The notes beneath the pieces are model-generated. The model was not told the DNA's origin. It saw only the letters and a program-made list of their open reading frames with translations, and ran no database searches. From NCBI GenBank assembly GCA_965153355.1, contig OZ231128.1, positions 1,798,001-1,862,000 of the forward strand: 64,000 nucleotides of DNA, given 5' to 3'. The translations under genes and the position numbers were made by a program. The DNA is from Flaccisagitta enflata. Its lineage: Eukaryota > Chaetognatha > Sagittoidea > Aphragmophora. This document shows positions 55,447-64,000 of the stretch, piece after piece; the first letter of the stretch is position 1, and every line of letters begins with the position of its first letter.

Positions 55447-56009
55447 GGGAAAATATAACTTTTAACAGTACCAAAGCATAAAACACAATTAGCACAACAC
55501 AATTTGACACTATTTAAACCTTAAATACATTGTTTGTTGCTATATGGGGGAGAAAATCATAGATATAAAAACGCGACGCAACGCGTCGGGAGGAAGGAAA
55601 TCAAAGGCGGGGGGGGGGGGAATCAAAAGCGACTCAATAATATACACCCCTGGTACTCTATTTATATAACTTATTATTAATGATATAAGTTAGAATTCAT
55701 CGACGCCCAGAATGTTTACGTCATGCCCAATAGAAATTTCTGATATATCTTATCTACAGATTAAAACCAGTTTATGTATTTCTGGTTAATTGCTAGACAC
55801 TACCGAGTAATTTCCAGTAGCAGCGAAGGAAGGGAATAAAACACGAAGAAGAAAGGCCTTCAAAACCTGGCCTCCATAACCCCCTCGGACTTCTAATTTT
55901 TAGTCACGTGCACGCGACTCTACAACCCGCTTTGTCGGTCGGTCGGTCTGTTGGTCTGTCGGTTGGTCTGTCACACTTTACTTTTTTTTATCAATTTTAT
56001 TTCTTTAAG

Positions 56010-57260
56010 TCATTTTTAGTCATTCTAAGTCATTCTAAGTCATTCTAAGTCATTCTAAGTCATTCTAAGTCATTTTAAGTCATTTTAAGTCATTTCAAGT
56101 CAATTTAAGTCATTATTGTCATTTTAGTCAATATAGTCCTATTCATCATTTTAAGTCATTCTATGTCATTTTAAGTTATTCTAAGTCATTTCAAGTGATC
56201 ATAAGTCATTTCAAGTGATTTCAAGGCATTTTAAGTCATTTTAAGTCATTGTGATTATAGGTAATTATAGGTAATTATGCAATTTTGGGTAATCATTGGT
56301 AATTATAGGTCATTATGCAATTATAGGTAATCATAGGTCATTAAAGGTTATCATAGGCCATTAAAGGTAATTATAGGTCATTATATAATTATAGGTAATT
56401 ATAGGTCATTATTGATAATTATAGGTCAGTATGTAATCATAGGTAATTATAGGTAGTTAAAAGTCATTATAGGTAATTATATGTAATTATAGGTCATTAT
56501 GTACTTGTAGGTCATTATAGGTCATCATAGGTAATTATAGGTCATTATTGGTAATAATAGCTCATTATGTAATTATAGATAATTATAGGTGATTAAAGGT
56601 AATTATAGATCATTATAGGTAATTATAGGTCATTATGTAATTTTAGGTTACTATAGGTCATTATAGGTATTTATAGGTAATTGTAGGTCATTATGAAATA
56701 AGGGGTAAATTTATGTAATCAAAGGTCATTGAAGGTCATTATAGGTCATTAAAGGTAGTTATACGTCAATGGACAATTACAGGTAATCATAGGTCATTAT
56801 TTATTCATAGGTAATTATAGCTAATCATAGGTAATTATAGGTAATTATAGGTCATTGTGCAATTATAAGTAATTATAGCTAATCATAGGTAATTATAGGT
56901 AATTATAGGTCATTATGCAATTATAGGTAATTATAGGTAATCATAGGTCATTTTGTTATTATAGGTAATTATGGGTAATTATGGGTAATCATAGGTCATT
57001 ATAGGTAATTATTGGTCCATATGTGATTATAGGTAATTATAGGTCTTTATAGGTACGTATAGGTCATTATTTAATCATTGGTAATTATAGGTAACTACAG
57101 GTAATTATAGGTAATCATAGGTTATTATCGGAAATTATAGGTCATTATGTTATTAAAGGTAATTATGGGTAATTATGGGTAATCATACGTCATTATAGGT
57201 AATTATTGGTCCATATGCAAGTATAGGTAATCATTAGTCTTTATAAGTACTTAATGATAT
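56010..57260 (+). repeat. (AAGTCATT)n passing into (TATAGGTAATTA)n array, about 1.25 kb
   Basis: Units TTCTAAGTCA give way to TTATAGGTAA and TTATAGGTCATTATG. Unit length is about 9-12 bp and irregular. Ends in a short (ATAAT)n run. The later units are derivable from the AAGTCATT core by few changes, but this is inference. Confidence 0.93.
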
Positions 57261-57277
57261 AATATAATATAATATAA

Positions 57278-57350
57278 AGTATAGCAACCAAAGCAGACCC
57301 ATGGAGAGTCCTTGATTACTATCTTGTTTTTAGCAAGATAGTAATGGTTG
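57278..57350. repeat. Two-step hairpin
   Basis: TTACTATCTTG and CAAGATAGTAA pair around TTTTTAG, and an outer TAGCAACC / GGTTGCTA pair flanks it. It sits in the middle of the A4 element. Confidence 0.7.
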
Positions 57351-57498
57351 CTACCAGTACAAAAACTTTGATCAAAATTGATAGTATTTGGGTAAAGTTA
57401 GGTAATTATAGGTCATTATAGGCATTTATAGGTCAATAGGAAATTATAGTCATTATCGTCATTACAGGAAATAACATACTCAAATGATTAGGCAATTA

Positions 57499-58335
57499 CA
57501 GTCGAGCTTCACTAGAGCGCACCCGCTAATAAGGCATCCCTCGCATCAAGGCATGATTTGAAAAGTCCCAACTTTTTCCTCTTTATTCCTTTGTTGATAA
57601 GCCCCGCATATAAGGCACCCGCCTATTAGGCAAATTTCACTATAGCGCATCAAAAATGGGGTTTTGCTGAATATTTGGCTCGGTTTGAAGGCATCTAAGA
57701 AACAAAGTGTATTAAGGATGAGGAGGTGGATAAGCTAAGTGTGGAAGATAAGGCAAAAGACGGAGAAGAAATACCAATGAGAGCGATAATGATGATGAGG
57801 AGGAATACCAATGACGATGAAGAGGTATACCGATGATGAAAAGTGCAAGTGAATAGAGAGGAGGAAGATGATAAAGAAGAAGAGGAGTGAAAGTCGATTA
57901 GCCGATGAATCCATGCTAATAAGAGATCAATGATGACATGTTAGTGTCTGAACGACATTCTCAACCACTGAATTTCATTAGAGCAAAAGGTCTAACAATA
58001 GTCAAGTCCGTACAAGTTTCCAAATCAGTCTGGTCTTGTTCATGGTAAGTTAAGTGGCGAGCTTGTAAATAAGTAATGATATTGATAATGGTGAAACTGT
58101 TTAGTTTTTGCAAAAAAATTAAAGGAAGATCCAAATATTTTTTGTTGTCACTTCAAAGCATCCATCTATGCATAGTTGATTGTGTATCAAACCAAAAGAT
58201 AGAATAAATAATGCATATTTGAGCCTCATGTATTCAGCATGGTGCATAGATGTACATGCTTGGCTATAAGGCACTCCGCCTTGAAGGCATGAAATCAACC
58301 GGTCCCTCGAGATGCCTTCTAGTGAAGCTTAACTG
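57499..58335. mobile_element. pogo/Tigger-like element nested in A4 (837 bp)
   Basis: Ends CAGTCGAGCTTCACTAGAGC and GCCTTCTAGTGAAGCTTAACTG are inverted (18 of 20 near the tips), TA at 57497-57498 and 58336-58337. Interior has GATGATGAGGAGG sequence but no transposase frame. Confidence 0.83.
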
Positions 58336-58399
58336 TATGTAATTACGTAATTAAGTGAGTCTCGCACGCGACTTATAGGAGTTGGCCTTGTTCTACTCA

Positions 58400-59630
58400 A
58401 ATTTAAAATTCTAGATGCGCAGTTTCTGACCCCTACAACCCAGATTTTTAGTTCTTTTTGACTAAGGTCGATGGTTCTGGTTGCTCAGAGTTGGATTCTA
58501 GACCCAGACCATTAGGCCAAAATCTTTCCTGTGAGACCTTTATCATGGTTTGTAAAGCTGATACTCGCAGTAGCAGGCAACTATATTTTGCTGTTAGCTG
58601 AGATTAGCATGAATTTAAGAATTTTTTTGTCAGAAAGTAAAGAAAAGGAAGGGGATATCAAAATCAAAGAATTCATCTTATACGAATATAGAAAATCAAC
58701 TACTTGATGCCCCAAGCTAATATTTGGCAGTTTTTTTTTTGTTTGAATATGCATCTTGGTTCTCAAACTGTGCCATCATCTCATCAGGGTAAAATTGGGT
58801 CGGAATTTTTAAAAATCTTTTTTTTATTCTATGTTGAATAAAAGTGAATTATGAGCCCGATATAAGCTACTTAAATTTTCTAAAGTATCTCAACCAAACG
58901 CCAGGGATAAAAATGAGTTTGGCGCCTTAAAAGACAATGATACCACAATTGTTTTCACCTATCTTAACTCATATGATTGTGGGCCACTATAATATGCGAG
59001 TTGACCGCGATGGGAGGGGTATTGATTCCATGAGGGCAATTTGTTGAAAAAATCGCTCCAGTCAAAGTTATCCCTTGACCACCTGAGTTCACAAGAGAAA
59101 TACCTTTTCAAACTCCATGGCGACATTGTAGTTGTTTTCTTGATGAAGCACCAAATAGCTGAAGCATGCTGGTTTTTCTTTTTGTAAATTCTTTTTATGT
59201 TTTATCCAACAACAAAAAAAATCCTAAGCTTTTGGCGTCAAATCTCACCTATTCTGTAAACGATTTTAGAAACACACTCTTCTATACAACATGTTTTGTC
59301 CCATTTGAACAAAAATCATACTGTTGTACATCTTTGATGTACTTTTAATTGGCTTATAAGAAGTCTTGGTACTTGATTAAATCTTCACTTTCGTACAATT
59401 TTTTTGATACAACTATAAGGACAGGTGAATCAAGTCTTTTGTAAAGAAGCGAACAAAGAAGGCCACGGTAGATTTCCTGGAGAATCAAGGAAGAAACCTG
59501 TTTTCCTTTAACTTAATAATATAAAAGTAAAAAAAAAGGAGGCAGGCCCTCAATTGGGCATTAGTTTTCTTTTAGATTTTTGAATGCATTGACAATGACT
59601 TATCTTTTCATTGCTTGTTTCTAGTCGCGT
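58400..59630. other. Unique AT-rich stretch, no gene supported
   Basis: About 1.2 kb with no repeat match to the families named here and no plausible exon. The frames of 60-61 aa show no family signal. Confidence 0.4.
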
Positions 59631-60184
59631 GCACACGACTCTACAACCCGCTTTGTCCGTCCATCCGTTGGTCTGTTGGTCCAACTTTACTTTTTTTAAA
59701 CTTTAAGTCATTTTTATTTGTTTCAGGTCATTCTTAGTCATTTTAATTTGTTCTAAAACATTCGAAGTCATTCTAAGCCATTACAAGTCACTTTAAGTCA
59801 TTCTAAGTTATTGGAAAAAAGTGGAATTATGTAATTCGACTTTTTGAAACGTGGGGTAGAAATAAAGTTTTCCCCTTTTGCTTTCGGGCAATTTGGGAAA
59901 GTTGGGCCATTTTTGGGGCGGGAGTATACATTTTTTGATATTCACAGCTAAAGAGCTAATTTTTCTCATTCAAATGGCGCCAACCAGAAGTTTCTACGAT
60001 CATTAGTTTTGGCGTTATGAATTTTTGAATCTTTTTTTATTCTTTTGCATTTTTGAAAAAAAATTGATATTTTTCATTGATCCCAATATTTTGCCCTTTG
60101 TAACAATAGGGAAAAGTAAAGATGTTACATGATTTTACTCCAATTTTTATGACGCTAGCTTTGATATTTTTATCTGCTTGAGAG

Positions 60185-60207
60185 ACAGAAAGAGAGAGAG
60201 AGAGAGC

Positions 60208-60268
<61 letters not shown>

Positions 60269-60285
60269 AGACACAGAGAGAGAGA
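60185..60285. repeat. (GA)n array
   Basis: About 45 GA units with small interruptions, followed by GACACAGACA. Confidence 0.97.
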
Positions 60286-60325
60286 CACAGAGAGAACATT
60301 CATTCATCTTTATTTTGTTTCGTTT

Positions 60326-60328
<3 letters not shown>

Positions 60329-60414
<86 letters not shown>

Positions 60415-60421
60415 CACACAC
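60329..60421. repeat. Compound (GA)n-(CA)n-(TA)n microsatellite
   Basis: About 14 GA, 16 CA and 11 TA units in series. Confidence 0.97.
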
Positions 60422-60877
60422 TCAAACACACAAAAGAAGACTGGGAGGCAAAGAGACAAAGAGAGACATAGATTGAATAACAAAAACAGACAAGCAATTG
60501 ACCAGACATCATGAGATGCACACACAAAAGAACATGCACTGAAAAAAAGAGACTCCCATTTACGACTTTTTTCAAGTCGGCGATTAGCCGCCTTTATTTG
60601 TATTAAGTCAATTTGGTTAATCTTGTCATTTGATTCATTTAACATTGTTTTATGTCTTTTTAAGTCATTTTAAGTTTTTTTGAGTCATTTAAAGTCCCAT
60701 TTGAGCCATCCAAAGTTATTTATGTCCCGCACGCGATTTATAGGTGTTGGCCTTGTTTTTTCATGTCCTCTTTTTTCCACGCAGCGACGCAGTAAGGACG
60801 CATTGTTGCTTGATATGGCTTCTTCATCTATTTGCATTTTTCTATTTTTGTTGCACACGCCATATGTTTGTCTCCCA

Positions 60878-61115
60878 GCCTGAGGCTCCAATCCGACTCT
60901 TTACGGCCTCATTTCAGGTTCTTTTAGTGGCGAACACGCAACTCTACACCTTGTCGTGTCGATCGTTCCGTCCGTCCGCCAATCACTCCGTACTGTGTAG
61001 TGTGTACTACAGGACATTGGTCAGGGTCAGCAACCTGTTCTCACCCCGCTACCTTCAGACAGCAATGGAGTGGTGAAACGGGAACTGCTGGTCATATGCG
61101 ATCCTTATATGACTG
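60878..61115 (+). mobile_element. Mixed family A2 and family E fragments
   Basis: CAGCCTGAGGCTCCAATCC (20-mer core), AGTGGCGAACACGCAACTCT and ACACCTTGTCGTGTC (A2 5' end), then GTACTACAGGACATTGGTCA and GGAACTGCTGGTCATATGCG, ATCCTTATATGACTG (E 3' end). Another A/E junction, decayed. Confidence 0.6.
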
Positions 61116-61275
61116 ATTAATAGCGGTTATTGCGTCATTGCCCCTGCCCTGGGCATATTTTGTCCGGCCCGGCTGTTCTAAGAATCGCTCTTATTTTGTA
61201 TCAAATTGAGCCCCTATGTTCTTATGATTTTGGTTCTATCTTAGAACAGAGTCCGTATCCAAAAACTTTTGTTTA

Positions 61276-61339
61276 AACTCAATTATCAATGATCAAAGTG
61301 ATATCACAACACAGCATTACAGACAAACAAACAAACAAA
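61276..61339 (+). promoter_or_regulatory. Proximal upstream region of the protease homolog
   Basis: TTATCA (61281-61286) is a GATA-factor site in reverse (TTGATAA). CACAGCATTACAG ends just before the purine-rich leader ACAAACAAACAAACAAA and the ATG at 61340. The CAG could be an intron or trans-splice acceptor. An in-frame upstream ATG at 61289 would add 17 hydrophilic residues before the signal peptide, so it is not favoured. No TATA box is evident. Confidence 0.3.
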
Positions 61340-62536
61340 ATGTCATCCACGCCTTCTCTTCGGGTCCTATTCCTCGCCACTCTGCTTGTGAATGTCGTTG
61401 TCGCCGTCCTTCCTCCTCCAACGGCGGAAGACTGCCTTCTCGCATCGCCGTCAGCGCCAAATCCTTTCCCGGGTCAATGCGGCCGATTCAACGCCTCTCG
61501 TGTGGTCCACGAGTCACGACAAAAGCGCATCGCAGGCGGAAGAGACGCTCCTCGTGGTATGTTTCCTTGGCATGCTACCCTTAACGGCCCATGGGATATC
61601 TACATGCGCCAAAACGCGGTCATTATTGACGAATTGCACCTCCTTAGCACCGCGTTCATGGCCATGGGCAAACAATCGATTGGACACCCTGTGTTCGCCG
61701 GCCGCGTAACTAGTAACGAAACTGAATGCACGCTTCAAAAACGTATCATCAAGGATCTTTACTTTCACCCGTGCTCAGACGGTTATGATGATTACAGTCT
61801 TTTCATCATCATCGTTGACAAACCATTTCTTTTCAACGAGTTTGTCCAGCCAGTGTGTCTCCCCGCGGATCCAACGGCCGATCCGCCCAAAGGTACAATG
61901 ACGTTATTCAGTAGTTTGGTCGATAGCGATGGTAACGATGAAATGAAAAATCTTGATGGTGCCGATGACGCGCTTAAGAACGGACGGATACCTATTGCTT
62001 CACGCGAAGTGTGTAATGAAACATATGGAGGGCCATCATCGGATCATCAGCTATGCGTTTTCTTAAATGGCAGTGTGTATTTTGAATTTGAAGATTATGG
62101 TAGCCCAATGGTGGTTTTACACGGGGATCGTGCAGAATTGGTTGGATTGTTCAGCTATGGTTATTACAGGGAAGGATGGGGATATTTCGCTGCAGTAAAT
62201 AGCGTGGTAAAATCTGTCAATTGGATTCGTAATGTGACGCAAAATTTGACCATGCCCCTCATGCCCCAATTTGACCATGCCCCTTATTTTGACCGACAAC
62301 TGGACGAAGTCAAAGAGCTTTGTCAGGAATTTTTGCTAAACTGGAATCGAACCCGACTTGACCCAGCCTTACCTGACCCTACCCAAGATTTAAACAAGGA
62401 TTTTGGATCAAAAGCCACCTTCCCAAACCCTACCAAACCCAATCCTACTCGATCTTACCATTCCCAAGGGCCCACTCAACCGGATCCGGATCCTCAACCA
62501 ATCCGGAACCGACCTCAATTGCTTCCACAGTTTTGA
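61340..62536 (+). CDS. Secreted serine protease homolog (chymotrypsin fold), catalytically inactive
   Basis: 398 aa from the ATG at 61340, chosen because it directly starts a signal peptide (RVLFLATLLVNVVVAV, residues 8-23). CG (47-48), an R63|IAGG activation site, APRGMFPW, DDYSLFIIIVDKPF, NEFVQPVCLP and GLFSYG..WIRN follow the chymotrypsin-family order. The triad is broken: the TAAHC His is Phe106 (STAFMAM), Asp151 remains, and GDSGGP reads EDYGSP with Tyr253 replacing Ser. The Cys pairs 42-58 and 191-220 are both absent, while 168-182 is kept (Cys225, Cys239). Seven N-glycosylation sequons occur. A duplicated FDHAP/QFDHAPYFD stretch and a Pro/Asp-rich tail of about 55 residues end the protein. 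No intron within the frame. Role unknown; inactive homologs act as cofactors or binders in other animals. Nematode trypsin-like proteins are a likely family, not proven. Confidence 0.85.
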   Translation: MSSTPSLRVLFLATLLVNVVVAVLPPPTAEDCLLASPSAPNPFPGQCGRFNASRVVHESRQKRIAGGRDAPRGMFPWHATLNGPWDIYMRQNAVIIDELHLLSTAFMAMGKQSIGHPVFAGRVTSNETECTLQKRIIKDLYFHPCSDGYDDYSLFIIIVDKPFLFNEFVQPVCLPADPTADPPKGTMTLFSSLVDSDGNDEMKNLDGADDALKNGRIPIASREVCNETYGGPSSDHQLCVFLNGSVYFEFEDYGSPMVVLHGDRAELVGLFSYGYYREGWGYFAAVNSVVKSVNWIRNVTQNLTMPLMPQFDHAPYFDRQLDEVKELCQEFLLNWNRTRLDPALPDPTQDLNKDFGSKATFPNPTKPNPTRSYHSQGPTQPDPDPQPIRNRPQLLPQF

Positions 62537-62911
62537 TCAACTCTGTTTTTCTAATTGCGGCCCATTCAATTTCAAGATTGACCGTGGCGTTTGCAGAAAG
62601 GTAGGGCTAGCAGATTTAAACTCTTCTTTGTAAATAACTATGAGATTTGGTAGTTTCTATATAAGGCAGATTTTCTATTGGCATATAGTGCATAATTTTG
62701 TCGAGTCTTTTGAAAAGCGCTCCAGTGAAGCTCAACCGCACCTGTAAAGAAACTCCTAAATTCTCCCTCTGATGACATTTCCCAAACTGGGTTCGAAAAT
62801 TTAGGCAAACTTCTGTTCTGCTTCTGCACTGTATCTCCATAATGAAATCACAAAGGATTGTATTAGTGCTTACGATGAAATGAATCGAAAACAAAATTTA
62901 TTCCCTATGGC
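62537..62911. other. 3' flank of the protease homolog
   Basis: No canonical AATAAA is seen in the first 350 bases. No other gene. Acceptor-like TTTGCAG occurs at 62590. Confidence 0.4.
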
Positions 62912-62913
62912 TA

Positions 62914-63359
62914 CACGTTTTTTATTCTATAAGAGACAACCTTTTTAGAACTCAGCCTGGAATCTCTTAAATTTTTTGCCGTTTTGAGGCTCAATGTCTC
63001 GGAAATTGTTCTTAATTTTTTCAATGTGTAAAAAAACCCAAAAAGTGTATAGATACAATATTTAATGGTATTATATGTATCTTTAGTAAAAAACTTGTTC
63101 ATTATTTTAGAACATTAAATATCTTGCCTAATTTTACAGACAAAATCACAAAAGAAGTAGTATTTTTAAAAAAAAACACCAATTTCACTAAAAAACTTGT
63201 ATAATTATCATTTTTTTTTATGATTCTAAAAGTGATTTCCCTTAAAAAATTTTAAAACTGAATCTCAGCCTGGGCATTCTCTTATTTTGTTCTTAAAATT
63301 TTGGCAAATCTCAGGCTCATGTCTCTTATAAAAAAGTCTCTTATAAAATAAAAAAAGTG
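62914..63359. mobile_element. MITE family C, copy 2 (TA-flanked, 446 bp)
   Basis: Left CACGTTTTTTATTCTATAAG, right CTTATAAAATAAAAAAAGTG, TA at 62912-62913 and 63360-63361. AGAGACAACCTTTTTAGAAC, CAGCCTGG and TCTTATTTTGTTCTTAAAAT shared with 15376-16177. This copy has no internal insertion and shows the ancestral size. Confidence 0.85.
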
Positions 63360-63565
63360 TACTCATTACTTTTTTGGGTTCCCTTCCGCCCATACAATAC
63401 CTCTGACTACTGAGGGGTGTGAATTTATTTTTCATGTACTTCCTGGCAAGGGTCTTAACAACCTACAGCTGGTGACTGCCACGTTGATGTCTGAATGGGT
63501 TTTTTTTACTGATTTGAAACATTTGTATCTAAAGATGTCATTGCTGCCATAAGGATATAACCATG

Positions 63566-63699
63566 CAGTTTAACCCGGCGATAACGGATTACACACGACA
63601 AAAACAATTGTATTACAAATAGCCAGAAGTGACCTATGTTTCATTTTTTCATATGCGTATTTCCATTGCTCTTAAATCCGTCACAGCGGGGTCTAACTG
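63566..63699. mobile_element. pogo/Tigger-like MITE (134 bp)
   Basis: CAGTTTAACCCGGCGATAAC at the left and GTCACAGCGGGGTCTAACTG at the right, inverted. The right flank is TA and the left is TG, a probable mutated TA. Confidence 0.8.
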
Positions 63700-63816
63700 T
63701 ATTTGTTTACTAGTGATTTGTCACAATATTGTTCCTTTAACCATTTCGCTGCTTTATCGCTGTTCATCTTGGTGAAAGATCCTTCTTTTTTGGTTAACTT
63801 TCCATTTTCTCTTTTT

Positions 63817-63990
63817 AGTTGCGGACACGCAACTCTATAAGAGGCTTTGTCCGTCCGTCCGTCCGTCCGTCCGTCCGTCCGTCCATCCGTCCATCCGTCC
63901 ATCCGTCGGTCCATAACCATTGAGTCGAAAAGTGGGATTTCCGCCCCTGCCCACCCGTCCGCAACTGATGGCCTTGTATCCGGCCTTGTT
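63817..63990 (+). mobile_element. HINE-like element A3, complete (174 bp)
   Basis: AGTTGCGGACACGCAACT, CTATAAGAGGCTTTGTCC, (GTCC)n with ATCC variants (63845-63905), GAGTCGAAAAGTGGGATTTC, CGCCCCTGCCCACCCGTCC, GCAACTGATGGCCTTGTATC, CGGCCTTGTT. T-runs on both sides. Confidence 0.93.
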
Positions 63991-64000
63991 TTATTCTCTT

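Larger units (their letters stand above)
54035..55655 (+). mobile_element. Family I element enlarged by a family E insertion and tandem duplication
   Basis: Left end AGGCCTGTATATTATTGAGG and right end CTCAATAATATACACCCCTG are inverted. The internal block AACTTTTAACAGTACCAAAG through GGGGGAGAAAATCATAGAT occurs twice (54808 and 55457), and a family E copy precedes each. A segment containing element E plus part of element I was therefore duplicated in tandem after insertion. Confidence 0.8.
55912..58392 (+). mobile_element. HINE-like element A4, inflated to about 2.5 kb
   Basis: 5' AGTCACGTGCACGCGACT, CTACAACCCGCTTTGTC, GGTCGGTC/GGTTGGTC, CACACTTTACTTTTTTTTAT. 3' GTCTCGCACGCGACTTATAG, GAGTTGGCCTTGTT. 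Between them lie (AAGTCATT)n, a long (TAGGTAATTA)n array and a pogo-like element (57499-58335). Ends match 59633-60757 and 15845-16062. Confidence 0.82.
59633..60757 (+). mobile_element. HINE-like element A4 enlarged by microsatellites (about 1.1 kb)
   Basis: 5' AGTCGCGTGCACACGACT, CTACAACCCGCTTTGTCC, GTTGGTCTGTTGGTCC, TTTAAGTCATTTTT core; 3' TTTAAGTCATTTTAAGTTTT, GTCCCGCACGCGATTTATAG, GTGTTGGCCTTGTT. About 800 bp of unrelated sequence with two (GA)n arrays lies between the core halves. Confidence 0.75.

Noticed and set aside
61289-61339. Upstream in-frame ATG for the protease homolog
   Set aside because: It adds 17 hydrophilic residues ahead of a clear signal peptide, while the ATG at 61340 has an A-rich leader and starts the signal peptide directly.

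Overview
This is a window from the nuclear genome of an invertebrate animal, not a prokaryote. It is AT-rich, there is no operon-like packing, and long microsatellites and nested transposable elements fill most of it. The only recognisable genes are animal-type: one intronless chymotrypsin-fold serine protease homolog (61340-62536, +) and the 3' half of a split 7TM receptor gene (45701 down to about 43582, -). The receptor has GT-AG splice sites and a frame-consistent 1.1-kb intron. The protease and the FMRFamide-receptor-like character of the 7TM protein would fit a nematode or another ecdysozoan, but I cannot place the species.

Layout. 1-6 kb: microsatellite, a dispersed cruciform repeat, a TA-flanked MITE (3250-4161) and a hAT-like element (4372-5908). 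6.3-11 kb: a satellite of about 159 bp, interrupted by two short elements, decaying into unique DNA. 11-19 kb: dinucleotide arrays, several short elements ending in AGTCGC, two MITEs and a (GAAA)n array. 19-26 kb: a dense set of terminal-inverted-repeat elements, including three nested one inside another (20371-22640). 26-33 kb: tetranucleotide (GTCC)n, 20-mer, (GA)n and (CTT)n arrays, most of them carried by the short elements. 33-42 kb: more MITEs, very long (CT)n arrays and pogo-like elements. 42-46 kb: the receptor gene, with mobile elements in its intron and one in its last coding segment. 46-61 kb: (CT)n, (TG)n and (CATT)n arrays, GAGCGA-rich elements, a duplicated composite element and a 2.5-kb element inflated by an internal tandem array. 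61-64 kb: the protease homolog, then two MITEs and one short element.

The main theme is one modular set of short non-autonomous elements whose outer ends carry AGTCGC (called family A, E and F here). Each has a short terminal hairpin, a third inverted copy of the terminal 10-mer near the other end, a (GTCC/GTCG/GTTG)n tetranucleotide array, and often an internal tandem core. They sit in T-runs. This layout closely matches Helentron-associated elements (HINEs, such as Drosophila DINE-1 and bivalve pearl elements). The terminal 10-mers covary between subfamilies. No transposase, Rep/helicase or reverse transcriptase was recognised, so all elements here appear non-autonomous. No convincing tRNA, rRNA or CRISPR was found. 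Stretches not listed as features, chiefly 1-540, 1880-2730, 4164-4371, 9841-9918, 36360-37160, 41780-42300, 42610-43280 and 58400-59630, are AT-rich with nothing I can support.
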